Below, in pieces: positions 22,496 to 33,656 of a DNA stretch of 64,000 nt; position 1 is the first letter of the stretch; every line of letters starts with the position of its first letter. Below the pieces are notes generated by a model. The model was not told the origin of the DNA, searched no databases, and saw only the letters and a program-made list of their open reading frames with translations. Location: assembly GCF_019320115.1 (NCBI RefSeq), contig NC_089597.1, forward strand, positions 116,256,000-116,319,999, given 5' to 3'. A program made the translations under genes and the position numbers. This DNA comes from Miscanthus floridulus (Eukaryota > Streptophyta > Magnoliopsida > Poales > Poaceae).

Positions 22496-22513
22496 CCTAC
22501 CTAGCGCGCCAAC
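22496..22513 (-). other. Primer-binding site region of the Gypsy element
   Basis: The minus strand right after the LTR reads GTTGGCGCGCTAGGTAGG. TGGCGC is complementary to a tRNA 3' end of type GCGCCA. It supports minus orientation. Confidence 0.55.
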
Positions 22514-23112
22514 TGTCGGTGTTTCGAGTTGCCACCGACGAGTAAATTTCTAATATTGCGCGTCTGGCTCGGATGATGTGCTTAGAGGACATGAGGTTTA
22601 TACTGGTTCGGGCAGAAAGTCTCTATGTCCAGTTCATTGCTATCACTCATGTTACTAGCACTGAAAGTTTGTAGTAGGGGGTACAAACGGACGAGAGAGG
22701 GAAATGATCCCAAGTCTCTAGTGGAAAGAGTAAATGGGTGCTGAGAGCTCGATCGCTGCTCGGCCGTGTGTTCGTACCGTGTTCTTGTGTGTTTATCTCA
22801 TGTTCTGATCGGTTCGGGGTGATTCGATCCCCTCATGGGATGCCCTGCTTTTTCTTTTATAGGCCAAGCGAAAGCACATATTACAGCGGAGGTAAAGAGA
22901 AGAACGAGAGAGAGAAAGTCCTTCAAGATCGCCGGGTCCTTTTTATCCTTCATGTGGGTCTCGCTGAACTTGTAGATGTCAACAGGGACAGCTCCACGTC
23001 GCGGTCATATACGCCACTAGCGCCATGCACATGCGTCGTCCGTCGGTTATGGCGTTCCATTCCGTTGCAGCGGACGTCGTGGTGAGCTAACGCGCCTGAT
23101 GGTGTTAGCACG
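22514..23112 (-). mobile_element. Gypsy 5' LTR, part 1 (interrupted)
   Basis: Matches 12213 onward of the other LTR up to ...GTGTTAGCACG, where an insertion begins. It continues at 28346. Confidence 0.85.
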
Positions 23113-23873
23113 TGTAACACCCTAAAAATTGATTTGTCAAATTTAGTAATTAAATTGAGTATTTATTTAATTTTATGCATTTAATGTAGGTCAAATAATA
23201 ATTTTTTTAACTAAAATTAATATAAAGTTTAGAAACTTTCTTGTTGCATTCATGATGGCTGCATTTCTTTAGTGAGTGAAAAATGAATTATAAAATTCGA
23301 TTGACCCTGGAATAGGTTTTGTTCTATTTTCAAATTTTCAAAACAAGTTTTAAGTTTATTTTGGCAAATCAAGTTTTAAAATGTTCATTTATTTATTTAT
23401 TCAAACTTCAAAATCAACTTTTTTGGGTCAAATCTCTTCCTGGCCTAATCGTTATCCTATCTAATAATATCGTCAAATCCAACGTAATCCTTTTATTTCT
23501 TTTCTCTATAAAATTATTTGCCTTTTTCTTCATTCTTTGCATTTTCTTTTCCTTAAGCTCGTTTTCCTTTGCACGTAATTTTATCCGAAGCAAGCGATAT
23601 ATATTTGGTGTCATATTCTTTTTTTTTTGTTTATCCAGCGTAAAACAATATCACAATTTCCCGCTTCTTTATTCCTTCTTGCATGAAGACATTTCCTTTT
23701 CTCTCTACTTATTGCGCCACCCCACATCAGTGCTAGCCATCAAGTTCCTTCTGGCCTATATTCAATCTACATGCACACATGTCCCATTATATCTAGCAAA
23801 TGAATTCCATCTTAATCTTTCTTGAATTTCCATCGATGGAGATGCAAAACATGCTGCCATTATATATTTTTTT

Positions 23874-25174
23874 TGAGGCTTTTACATGTATGTCATTAAA
23901 AAAGTTTGTAATTACACACAAGCCATTAAAAAATTGACCGCACACGAGTGCCATCGTTCTGAACTTCTTTGCTCTCCAAGCCATTCCATCGGTGGTCCGT
24001 TCATTTTTCACTGTTACATGTGGGCTCGGTCAGTCAAAACGTCCAAAATACCCTTCTCTCGTCCACACCACTCGCCAGCGCCAGCCTCGGTCGCCGCGAG
24101 CGCAGGCGCGGGGGAGTTGGCGGTGCACACGTCGGCGCCGAGGCCGAGCTTGATCACGGCCGCGTGTGCGGCGTGGCCGTCGCCTAGCGCGCCGACGCGC
24201 GTGCAGCACTTGACGCGGTACGCCGTGAGCGTGTGGAGCGGGAGGCGGACTCGAGGTGGCGTGGCCGCGGACCCGAATGCCGGCTTGACGAGGTCGCGGA
24301 CGACGGGGTCGGCCCGGCTTGGCAGGGCGGCGAGGATCAGTTGTGCAGGCCATCGTGGCGAGCAGAAGCGGAGTCCAATGCAGGGGGGGGCTGAAAGAGA
24401 GGACCTGGGGTGCGGTCGACAGCGCGAATGGGAGCACGAGGCTCGGGGAGCACGCGGTCGTGCGACCATGGGGCCGGAACTCGGGAGGCGGTGCGCAGGG
24501 CAAGGGTGGCATGGAGGTCTCGCGGTCGACGGCCATGGAGGGCAGGGGCGCACGGGCCATGGCGGCTGGAGCTCGTGGGGCGGGGCGCACGGGGACAGGG
24601 CGGCGCTGGAGGTGTCGCGGTCGACGGCGGGGACGCGTCCGGGGCGGGGCGAACGGGTGCTCGTCGGAGCTCAGCCATCGTGCCCGGGGCAGGAGCAGCA
24701 CGCGGCGCCGGAGGTGAAGACCCCGCTCGGCGGAGCTCGATGACCGCTCGGCGCCGCTGCTCGAGAGGCAGTGCCTATAGAAGGGGCGAGAGCGAGAGGA
24801 GCGGGGAGCTCCGTCGCGGCCGCCGCGGGCGCGCGTGAGCGAGCTTCGCCGCGGCCGTCGTGGGCGCGCGCGGGCAAGCTCCGCCCCGGCCAGCCGCCGT
24901 AGACGCGGGCGAGCTCCGCCCCGGCTGCACACACCAGAAGAGAGATCGAGTTGAGAGAGAGAGAGTTTAAGAGAGTGAGGATAGGGATGAGAGGGGTATT
25001 ATGGACGTTTTGACTGACCGAGCCCACATGTAACGGTGAAAAACGAACAGACCACTGACGGAATGGCTTGGAGACCAAAGAAGTTCAGAACGATGGAACT
25101 CGTATACGGTCAATTTTTTTAATGGCTTATGTGTAATTACAAATTTTTTTAATGGCATATATGTAAAAGCCTCG
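23874..25174. mobile_element. Pack-MULE-like element with about 190-bp inverted ends
   Basis: The ends GAGGCTTTTACATGTATG (from 23875) and its near reverse complement (to 25173) continue inward for about 190 bp, including GGGCTCGGTCAGTCAAAACG on the left and its complement on the right. TATTTTTTT and TATTTCTTT flank the element, a 9-bp duplication with one mismatch. The inside is strikingly GC-rich, unlike the AT-rich ends, and contains a protein-like stretch (24098-24331). That combination is typical of Mutator elements that have picked up gene pieces. Confidence 0.65.
24098..24331 (-). pseudogene. Captured PPR-like gene fragment
   Basis: Within a 179-codon minus-strand ORF the segment at residues 75-152 reads like a plant PLS-class pentatricopeptide repeat protein: DPVVRDLVKPAF, then LHTLTAY and GDGHAAHAAVIKLGLGADV, with the AHA-VVK-G-FV-N pattern of a PPR unit. 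The rest of the ORF is Pro/Ser/Arg-rich and looks like translated GC-rich filler. No start, transit peptide or full repeat array is present, so this is a fragment, not a gene. The family call rests on motif resemblance alone. Confidence 0.45.
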
Positions 25175-25521
25175 TATTTCTTTGTTCCAGCCCACTCGCT
25201 CTCCTCTCTTTGTCACTGCCAGGCGGGTCCCGCTCCCTCTCACCGACGGGTGGACCCGCTTGTCATCCCCAACCTCCAGCGCTCTCTCTGCTTCCTTTTC
25301 CATACATGGCCGATGGATGAACCAAGCCAGGAAGCCCGCCAGGTGCGCCCCCTCCTCTCCAGTCAGTCAAGCTGCAATCAAGTGTCATCAAATCCCCGCA
25401 GTAACGCCCCTCTTCACTCCCTTCATCATGCCACATCAATCTCTGCATGCAGAAACCGCCGGCTGCCATTGATGGCTGTGAACCGAGCTCCAATCCCGTC
25501 CACATTCCTCGCTCGTCTCCC

Positions 25522-25528
25522 TATATAA
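25522..25528 (+). promoter_or_regulatory. TATA box of the long LTR
   Basis: TATATAA in CCCTATATAAGTGTAG, followed by a pyrimidine-rich leader. It gives plus orientation for the LTR. Confidence 0.55.
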
Positions 25529-28345
25529 GTGTAGCCCGAGCCTCTTCCCTCTTTTCCGCCACCCGAAAGTCTGCTCTCGCCCTCTCTTCTTCTCTGCAGC
25601 ACCACCAGTCGAAGCCGTCATCGCCACTGCCGCGTCGACCTCTGCTGCCTTTGATTTACTTTGGTCGAGCCGCCTCCTGCTTCGATTCCGCCTTTGTTGA
25701 ATTCGCAGGGACTTTTTGCTGACGCCATGCTACTTATCTGCAGTAATCTGAGGCCTTTTGTGCAGAATCTGTGGTCGCCGGAGCTTCCGACGTCCGCCGC
25801 AGTCCGTTTCTCCTCGACTCCCTCACTCCCCGTTCTGAACTGGATGCCACGAACTACTCCACCAGTTTCGCGGTGAGCTCCCGTACCCAACGCACTTGTC
25901 CGTGTCGGATTCCTAGCTCCGGCCGCTGGTGTCGATCTCCCGCGAGAGGACGTCTCCTGCCCCATCTATTCCTTCCTTGGTTTTGAAGTGACATACTGCA
26001 TCCTCTCCGCTGCTTCTCAACAGCAATCGGTGTCCAATTGGCCGTTCCCCACCTTGCCGGAGAGACCCGCCGCCGCCGGCTTCTCCACGTCATCAAGAAG
26101 TAGAAAACCCAGCTGAGGTGATCACCATCGCTATCCTGTTTATCTACATATTCATTTCCGTCCAAATAAGAAACTACAGCCATAGCATCAAATTCCTCAT
26201 GGCAGGTCACCTCGCTTCATCAGCTACAATTGCACACAGGTCGGAACTCAGAAGCTTGCTAGCATCTACGTTTCCATTCAGTTCACCTCCATCACTTCAC
26301 GTCACCAGCCATCAGCGAGGTGAGAAGCAACCCATCGTCGTCGATCTATTCAGCACTCGTTCAGTCGTTTGCATGTCCATCATTATTTGACAACCTGCTA
26401 TATATTCGACTTACTCCCACGGTCCGTACAGATGTTCGTCTTACACTAAAAATTGTATAGTCAATAAGCTCCACCAGCAGGCAGCAGTCCGCAAGAATAT
26501 CCCTTTATGGTTACGTGATTCTTCATGCATGATCTACTATACAACCCACCTTTATACATGATATACATATACTACATGGTATACTACATCAAGCTGATGT
26601 CACATACACCATGATTTTCTTCAAAATTTAATATCAATATTCCTTTTTAATATCTCTTTAGTAATCCGAGCCGTATCCTTCGTCATATCAAATTTATTCA
26701 TACTTTGTAAAATTTCTTTGCTAGTCCATAATAGCTAACCATATCATTCCATTTCCGTCTATGACCGTACATCTTTAGCACTCTATTCCATGAACTATAT
26801 TATGTCACGGTTCATCGAGCGTTTACAGAAATCAATTCTATTTTAAAATAACGTGAATTTGAATTATAATCTATAAAACTTCAAAAGCTCATAACTTTTG
26901 AATGATAGCTCCGTTTTATTCGGTTCTTGGGCTCACGAGTTCGTAACGACGAGTAGTACATGTTAGTTATCTTTATAGTATTGTAATGCTTGGTGTACTG
27001 TTTATAGGTTATTGTGATGTTTGTACCGGTTGTTTGCTGACGTTAGAAGTGGAGCTATGCAAGGCTGACCCAGAAGGAAAAGTTGGAGAGCTTGAAAAGC
27101 TTTTGGAAGGCAAGTGTAACATGAGTTCCCTTATTACCTAATAACCATTTAATCACCTTTTTATGTGCATGTGTCTAATATGATGAAACACCAAGGACAA
27201 TACCTAGTACTTTTGATATCTTGTATCCTTGTCACCTATGGGTTCTGCGTGTGGGTAGACTGGCTTAGTTTGCTATCACCAACTATAATGATCTATAATA
27301 TTGATTAATGATATACGCAACTATGGATTAAAAGGTGTTTTTTAGCAACATGGATATCAGGGGGCTAGAGCATTGGGCCTTTTTTGTGTGCTCTAGTCTG
27401 CCCTCCATAAGGACTGAACCTTAAAGCGGCAACCCAGGACATATAGTACAACCACAAGCCACATGGCTCTGGCTTGACTCAGTATCAGAATTCTACTAGT
27501 TTGTGGCAGCTTATCGAAAGGCACAAGAGGGGCTCCGATTGGTTTGATCTCGGCCTACCAAGGGGGTGCTCTTTGGTTTTTTGCTTTTTTTGTTAGTCAC
27601 CCCTTGAGGGAGGGATCTTACTTCTTGATGGGGAAACCTTAGCGGGTTGCTACTTATTAGTTGGACCTGTGAACGGTCTCGTAGTGTACCCTGTCACACT
27701 CCGTTGGAAGATGTGATGGCATATGGGAATCACGACTTGTGGTGAAAGTGTACAACCTCTGTAGAGTGTAAAACTGGTATATCAGCTGTGCTCTCAGTCA
27801 TGAGCGGCCTGGATCCTTTTTGAGATAGATGGTTCTATGAATGGTTTGGGTGATGATTAATCTTGATGTTAATTATACTTTCACCTTGGGAGCTTAAGCA
27901 TAACCTAGCAACATAGGTTTAATAAATAAAATATGACCAACTAATAAAATGCTTACCTCAGTTTAGCCGAGTCTAGCCACTTGAGCCTTGCATCCCCTCA
28001 TGTTATACTTGTTGAGTATGGTGCGCTCACACTTGCTTTATATACAATCAACAAAAATCCCGAATGGGTACCAGATGATGGATCAAACGAATGGAGTCCA
28101 TGAGTACTAGGCGAGTGTTTCCCCCAGTCAACCGTCCCTGTGGAGTATGGAGTCCCGAAGAGAAGATATAGAATAGTTTCCGCTATGCTTTGAAATAGAT
28201 GTAAGTCTTGATGTAACTATGTTTCGATATATATAATAAAGCATTGTTCTTAATATTCTCCATATTTGTCATTATATGTGTTGTGTGGACATTCTGGGCA
28301 CACATAAATTAGCGCTTGGTATTCTTTAGAAAAATGGGTGCGACA

Positions 28346-28797
28346 GTACGGGGTTAGGCAGAACAACACCGGTACGCCCGACACTGTTCTTGATGTGAAT
28401 CTTCAGGTATAGCCCGTCATTTACCTCGGGGCGTGCCGGTCTCTTCCTTGGTGTCAGAGTTTTGACCCAGACCCATACGGCCTAGACCTAGAGTGGTTGG
28501 CGGTGGTATGGGATCCCGTCAGGCGAGGCGGAGTCCGTGGCCCTGGGGTCGGGGCGAGGCGGAGCACAACCCAAGGGCCGGGGGAGGCGGAGCCCATGGC
28601 TTTGGGGTCGGGCAAGGCAGAGTCCGCGGCCCCGGGGTCGGGAGGGGCGGAGCCGTCCCCCAGAGGTCGGGCGAGGCGGGAGCCCGCGCACCTGGGGGTC
28701 GGTTGGAGCTGTAGTCGCGCTCTTGACTGCTCGGATGAATTAATATTGATGACCATTAACTCCTCCTCTTCGGGTACCCTAGTATTGGTCTCCGACA
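28346..28797 (-). mobile_element. Gypsy 5' LTR, part 2
   Basis: Resumes with GTACGGGGTTAGGCA, contains the GGCGGAG-rich array and ends CCGACA, followed by AATTC. Confidence 0.85.
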
Positions 28798-28802
28798 AAT
28801 TC

Positions 28803-29109
28803 ATCGTAAATATTTTCAACATAAATTTTCTAACACAAATTTTGTATAATAATTTTATGGATAATATAACTTATACATATAAGTTTTTGTTATCTAATAT
28901 TTTTACGTAATTTATTCTGTATCAACTTCTAAATTTAAAAAATTGAGTGGCAGACAAAAATAAAAAATAAAAAAACGAGCATATAGAAAGGAAATCGAGG
29001 TTGATATAAAAAAAAAGAAAAAAAAAGAAAAAGGAAGAAGAGAAAAAACGTTGAGCGGCAAACAAAAGTGCAAGGAGAGGGACGACGGGGTGACAATCAT
29101 GCGCTAAAA
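28803..29109. other. AT-rich flank of the Gypsy insertion, nothing recognised
   Basis: Starts with the AATTC duplication context and runs into A-rich purine sequence at 28940-29050. No gene or element end seen. Confidence 0.4.
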
Positions 29110-29300
29110 TGACAGCCCAAGTATGGGCTGGCGGGGCAATATGGTTCGCAAGTCATGCATACAGGTCAACCTAATGTCAAACCAAACGTCCCCGTGGTCG
29201 TGCGAGGACTCTAGTTAAAACACACAAGGCTGAGCGGCGTGTGAGCTTTGTGGAGCGTTTGCTCGGAGCGAATATCCGTCCAATCGAAGCGAGTTGGAGT
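29110..29300 (+). repeat. Dispersed repeat, copy 1 (second copy near 36.72-36.85 kb)
   Basis: AAGTATGGGC, AATGTCAAACCAAACG and GGAGCGTTTGCTC occur in the same order and orientation at 29117-29275 and 36727-36835. Copy 1 has about 35 extra bases in the middle. Class unknown. Confidence 0.55.
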
Positions 29301-29654
29301 CTCCACCCGCTGAGGAGCTACATTCTACTCTGATGTTGTTTGATGTGTGGGATTCCGCCAATGTAGCGATGTAATAAGTGGCAATTTTTCCATGTCAAAC
29401 AAACTTGTTCGGTTGTTGAGTACATCACCCCTTTTGATGACTTGATGCACTAGTTGTTAGCACATGATCCTTTTGCCAACCCAGCTAAAAGTTGTTGTAA
29501 TGTCAAAATCTTTGCGCTCATCGAATTCAAGATTTTAGGCTATGTGGTTCAGGAGTTATGTTTTCCTTAATGTGATTGTTGTTGTTCTGTTGATGTTCTG
29601 GACAGTAATTGATCGATTCGGTTTTTTGGCCATGTTCGAGGTCCAATAGGTTGT

Positions 29655-29850
29655 CGCGTGGAAATGGAACTGAGTTACAAAAACATCCTCTATAACAAGA
29701 CCTGATGCAGAATTATACGATTCAAGCATCATTTACTCAATTTCTATAGGGGCCAGAGGTTTAAAATCATGGTTAACTAGTTGATGAAGTAGAGCAGTGC
29801 AGGTTCCTTCCTGGAGGCATTTTGAAAAAATAGGTTGTCTTTTCTTAAAA
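29655..29850 (-). repeat. About 200-bp repeat, copy C (inverted)
   Basis: Read on the minus strand this matches copies A (33.66-34.62 kb) and B (34.61-35.01 kb): AAGGAACCTRCACTGC, then CATGATTTT-like, then GAGTAAATG, then GTCTTGTTATAGAGGATG. Copy C has neither insertion and shows the uninterrupted sequence at both target sites. Confidence 0.7.
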
Positions 29851-30087
29851 AAAAGGCTGTCAACAAGTTTGTCATACACTTGCCTTAGTGATGCAACGAA
29901 GCACTCTAGGAAACAGCTTGGGCCCTGCCCACCAACTCACCAACAACTAAACAACCATGGTTCATGCATACTAAAAAACAACACAAAAGTATTCTAATCT
30001 AAACACACTCTCAAGCAGCATCCACCCTTGAATCAAAGTTGCATTTTCTTTGGATGGCTCAAGATCAAGTCACATGGATTGTAGGGT
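29851..30087. other. Unassigned spacer
   Basis: No supported feature. A 66-codon open frame near 29797-29997 has no domain. Confidence 0.35.
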
Positions 30088-30800
30088 AAAAGCTCTATGT
30101 TTGGTTTTGATAATTGAGACAACTAGTGGACTAAGCTTTTGCTAATTGTGTGATTAGGCATGTTTAGATTCACACCAAGATGGAGAGCAATGCTTAGAGA
30201 TGGATGAAAGGTGATCCATCCAAATGGAGAACGCTCTCACTTGAAAAAGAAGAAAGAGAAAAACAAAATCCAAGTTGTAAAGACAAAGGTAAATAGGGAT
30301 TTTGTTTTGCTGGTCAAGATGCAATAGAGTGCGTGACCGGGTTTATGATAGATAGTCATACTATTAAAAAGAGAGCTACCGTTGTGGGTATGGGCTACTG
30401 CACCTACCCCGTTCCATATAAAATGGCCCAAAGGTCCAAGAGGTCTAAGGACCTCCATGTAATTTGCAAGCCAAAGGGGCTAGGGAGGAAGATTGCCTCC
30501 TCCCACCTCCCCTATAAATAGAGCCTAAGGGGCAAGGGTAAAGGGATCTCTCCCCTTATTCTCTAAACCCTAGTATTGTACTTCCTCTCATTTTATTTTT
30601 GGTGTGCGGAACTAGCACCCCCAGCTTACCCTTCACCCTGAAGAGCCACCCCGGAGAGCCGACAACCCTTCACCCTGAAGAGCCACCCCAGAGAGCCGAC
30701 AGAGACCAAGTATTTGTAATTCCCTAGCAAGTATTTGTAATTCACTGCTCTTGGTTTTGATGAAAATTGCTCCCTAAATTTAGAACATGCCACCCGTAGG
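30088..30800 (+). mobile_element. LTR fragment, SIRE-like, with TATA box
   Basis: AAAGCTCTATGTTTGGTTTTG at the start resembles the AAAGCTCTAGTTTGGTTTTGG beginning of the solo LTR at 40.3-42.2 kb read on its own strand. A TATAAATA at 30513-30520 is followed by a leader with AAACCCTAG. No terminal duplication is found. A 37-bp direct duplication lies at 30629-30702. Confidence 0.5.
30629..30702. repeat. 37-bp tandem duplication
   Basis: CCCTTCACCCTGAAGAGCCA starts at 30629 and again at 30666. A shorter AAGTATTTGTAATTC doublet follows at about 30708 and 30731. Confidence 0.8.
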
Positions 30801-30868
30801 CTCAATAAGCTTGAGTTTTGGGAAGTAATAACAACTTTGCATGATTGTACAACAATATTCAGAGTGCC

Positions 30869-31063
30869 TCATTTTTTAATGGTATACCAAATGATGGGTT
30901 GCATGTGTAGTTCAATAGGTAGGCAAAGGTCAAAGCCCACATACTGAAACATATTTGTGAGAGCACCCAAACCCTCCCTTGCCTCCACACCATACGTGAC
31001 TGTTGCAACAACTATCTCCCATGTCATGAGTTGAGCAAGGGCGTTTGCTTCATTTGGATCAAC
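30869..31063 (-). other. Possible orphan exon, 64 codons
   Basis: On the minus strand a T-rich run ends in GGAAG at 31064, a plausible 3' splice site, and is followed by an open frame beginning VDPNEANALAQLMTWEIVVA and containing GVEAREGLGALTNMFQYVGF, ending TGA at 30869. The composition looks like protein, but I recognise no family and see no neighbouring exon. It may be a relic of an element-borne or captured gene, or chance. Confidence 0.25.
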
Positions 31064-31584
31064 CTTCCAGACAAAACAATAAAATCATATTTTGACTATT
31101 AAATTAATAAATCAATAAATTTATAGAAAAAATTATGGCCGATCAGAAGTAGCTCATTTTTTCTAGAGTTTTTACAAACCTAGCATAAAGTAACAAAACT
31201 AAGGAACTTGTAAAAATTACAGCAATGACTATTCTATTAAAAACATAATAGATCACAATTCACAACAGTTGCTTATACACATGTAGTTGAAACTAGCAAG
31301 TATAAATTTAGCTAATTGTAAAAGATCAGAAAGATCTGAATAAGACATCCTAGTATAGATTTTGGATGGGTTTTCACAGGTTGAATTAGCATTATTAGTC
31401 TTTCAAGAAGTAAAGTTTTGAACATTCGCAAAAGGCCATTATAAGATTGGTTCAAGAAAATTTACTACAAATTAAGTTTGTTCAAATACATTTTAAAAGT
31501 CTTAGAAGCATTTTATAAATAAGTAATAAACTCTATTATCTAATGCTTTTTCTCAAAATTCGAGCCACTCCCTAGCTATGCCAC
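31064..31584. other. AT-rich, nothing recognised
   Basis: No open frame, repeat or element end that I can support. Confidence 0.4.
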
Positions 31585-31985
31585 TGGCATTATGGGCCGT
31601 GTATCGTCTTAGAGCCCACAGGGGCGCATGCATCCAAGGGTACCATACCCCCAAACACTTTATATTAAGTCGAGGTCGCACAAGTTAGAGTTGGATTTTG
31701 CTTTAGATCGATGTATTCAAACAGTTGTCATCATCGGTTGTGAAACCCCAACTTCGAGTGCTTGATAATACATCTGCAATTCTTCACTTCAATTGAATTG
31801 CTTCTTTCGAGTTCTTGCTTGTGTTCTTTGTTTCGCAGGTAGGGATTAGCCTTCTTGGCGAGGTTAACCGGATTGTGACATAGTGATAACTAGAGGAGTC
31901 GTGGTGCTAAGGTTGTAGGGTTTAGGTCTTTTGGTTTGAAGCTGGATCAATGTGTCGTGCTCTAACAAAATGATAGTTATCTCCA
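31585..31985 (+). mobile_element. LTR fragment (downstream part)
   Basis: Phrases such as GAGTTCTTGCTTGTGTTCTT, TTTCGCAGGTAGGGATTAGC and GTCGTGGTGCTAAGG are of the type found in the R-U5 part of grass Copia LTRs. No clear boundary is visible. Confidence 0.35.
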
Positions 31986-32039
31986 CCTGATGGAAGATTG
32001 AGAACCCCATCCCCATCACCTCCCAACTCTCCTCCTCCA

Positions 32040-32215
32040 CTTGTCCATATGAGCAGAACTGTTAACTGCCTTATGGCAACTGCCTCTGTTAATGGTCTAT
32101 TAACGGATGCAGACAGCTTAAGTCGCCTACCTCGGTTAATAGGTTAATGGAGGCAGTGCTGCTATGGCGACCGCCTCCATTAATGGTCTATTAACGGAGG
32201 CGGTCATCCTTAGGA
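32040..32215. repeat. Cluster of palindromic subterminal-type repeats
   Basis: GACCGCCTCCATTAA and its near reverse complement form a palindrome at 32169-32205. A related but weaker pair (CTGCCTCTGTTAATGG with ATTAACGGATGCAG) lies at about 32078-32118, and TTAATGGAGGCAG lies between. Such clusters resemble CACTA subterminal repeats, but no CACTA terminus is visible here. Confidence 0.5.
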
Positions 32216-32641
32216 TGCTTGCCTCAGGCTATAAATGCAACCCTAAACCACCCCATCTTTTTCCTCCACGAGCTCCCCCTTTCACTTTGACGGGATTGGA
32301 GTTCTAGAACTCTGAAAAATCACCATTTTTGGGGGAGGAGTTTTGCTCTTAGATTCGTTGAAGGTGGACACCGTAGGAGGTTGCTATGCGCTCTCACATC
32401 CTTATTCTGATTTGGTCTCACCCAAAGGAACTCATAGGTGGTGTGGGTCAAGTGGAAGCTCGTTCCGGTCCGTTTGGAGACAGTGTTAATCTCGGTGCAA
32501 GCTGAGGGCACAGGTTGCGCCGAACGTACCATAGGCTCAAAAATGAATTTGGTCACACTTGTTGGCTGTAGAACATGAACATGTGCCACATAAGTATTGA
32601 GGAAGGAATGGCTGCTTCCAGAAATAATCAGAATGACATTT
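32216..32641. other. Unassigned sequence, no gene seen
   Basis: Mixed composition; an 89-codon minus-strand open frame (32320-32589) has no domain. Confidence 0.35.
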
Positions 32642-33000
32642 TTATGGGACGGAGGGAGTACTATGGCAAGGATGCCGCAGAAGACTAACGATGGGCACTA
32701 TGGGCACAATGAAATTTCGTGTTTGCGGTCTTTGAGTATTGACAATTGCCTTAAACAGGAAGAAATTCTTCTTCTTCTTGAATGACACATTCTTGCCTTC
32801 TCTGTCATCCTTTTTCTTCTCTTTCTTGTCCTTTGTTGACTTGTCATTATTATCATTGTGTGGACAATCCACAATGAAATGATCCTTTGCTACCACACTT
32901 GTAGCATCATCTACTACTTGATCTTGGTGATGATCTCTTTCTATAGCCCTTCTTCTTTTCCCAAATTTTCTCACAAATAATGCGATGGTGTCCTCATCAA
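32642..33000 (-). pseudogene. gag: Copia gag zinc-knuckle fragment (SIRE-like)
   Basis: The minus strand encodes MRKFGKRRR, then DHFIVDCPHNDNND, then a long Lys/Asp-rich tail with KDKKEKKKDDREGKNVSFKK. The spacing before HFIVDC suits a CCHC knuckle whose first cysteines are lost. This Lys-rich tail is typical of gag in the SIRE/Maximus group. A Stowaway-type end lies inside the frame at its far side. Isolated fragment. Confidence 0.6.
32645..32662. mobile_element. Stowaway MITE end remnant
   Basis: GGGACGGAGGGAGTACT is the standard terminal sequence of grass Stowaway MITEs. The partner end is missing. Confidence 0.5.
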
Positions 33001-33439
33001 TGCTAGAGCCTGTGCTTTCATCATCACTTCTCTTCCTTTATATTCCTGTTATTTTCCATGTATCTTGCTGGTCCCTTTCCTTTCTTGATCATCGTCAAAC
33101 CAATGGCACCTGGTCTCCATGTGTGCCAGACGTGTGCCCCCATTGCCTGAACAATTTACCCATGTTTACATGATTGTTCTGTTGAACACGTGAACATTCA
33201 TTAGCAATAATATTTATTGATTGACTATTGACTCGATTACACTACCTAATAGTAAGGGCTAGGGCAGCAAGTCTTGCCCTGTCTTTGTTGCGGTTAAAAG
33301 TAAAAGATATTGCCTACAGACTAATTCTTGCCTTTTATAGGTAATTAGTTAAAAAGCATAAATGATTCATTTGTTTAATTTGTAGAAAGCACGATGCGCT
33401 GCTGTATAATAAAAACCAAAATGACGTGTTTTGCATGTT
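33001..33439. other. Unassigned sequence, no gene seen
   Basis: No supported feature between the gag fragment and the 54-bp tandem repeat. Confidence 0.35.
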
Positions 33440-33565
33440 GGCGAACCGCTAACTCACGACCGACAGAGCGTCAGCTTCCATGAGGTTTGGGGGAGGCAAA
33501 CCGCTAACTCACGACCCAAAGAGCATCGTCTTCCACGCGGTTTGTGAGAGGCAAACCGCTACGGT
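33440..33565. repeat. 54-bp tandem repeat, about 2.4 copies
   Basis: AACCGCTAACTCACGACC occurs at about 33444 and 33499, and AACCGCTACGG starts a third, partial unit near 33553. Each is followed by an AGAGC(G/A)TC and TTCCA(T/C)G phrase. Confidence 0.7.
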
Positions 33566-33656
33566 GGTGTCTCAGTTTCTCATGAGAGAGTGACAACTGG
33601 CCTGACCAGTGGGGCCAGGATGGCTCCAAGGGTGACAGCTCAAATCTGTGCATGAA

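Larger units (their letters stand above)
23113..28345 (+). mobile_element. Long solo LTR inserted in the Gypsy LTR
   Basis: The insert starts TGTAACACCCTAAAA and ends GGGTGCGACA, an LTR-type TG...CA pair. The host LTR resumes precisely after it. The 5 bp on each side are GCACG and GTACG; the second matches the other Gypsy LTR, so the duplication is likely GTACG with one transition. Without the nested MULE it is about 3.9 kb. It has one promoter-like region and no gag or pol, so I call it a solo LTR of a long-LTR Gypsy family rather than a full element. The downstream half (about 27.0-28.3 kb) is non-coding. Confidence 0.7.
12208..28802 (-). mobile_element. Gypsy retrotransposon with nested insertion (whole element)
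   Basis: Two LTRs with TGTCGG...CCGACA ends bound the element at 12213 and 28797, and AATTC occurs directly outside both (12208-12212 and 28798-28802), so the outer limits are firm. Orientation is minus: the primer-binding-like TTGGCGCGC follows the LTR at 22513 and a purine tract CTCGAGGGGCTAC precedes the LTR at 13258. Inside are a gag pseudogene, a short remnant of pol, a tandem-repeat region and an antisense ORF region. Most of pol is deleted. The 5' LTR is interrupted at 23113-28345 by a younger element. Confidence 0.88.

Noticed and set aside
23319..23825. 168-codon Phe/Leu-rich open frame resembling a membrane protein
   Set aside because: It lies in the AT-rich start of the long LTR; hydrophobicity follows from T-rich codons and there is no gene context.
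24030..24932. 300-codon minus-strand open frame in the MULE
   Set aside because: The composition is Arg/Pro-rich throughout, as expected of translated GC-rich DNA; only the PPR-like frame has domain resemblance.
26405..26435. ACTCCCACGGTCCG resembling a Stowaway end
   Set aside because: It has mismatches to the consensus and no partner end within a plausible distance.
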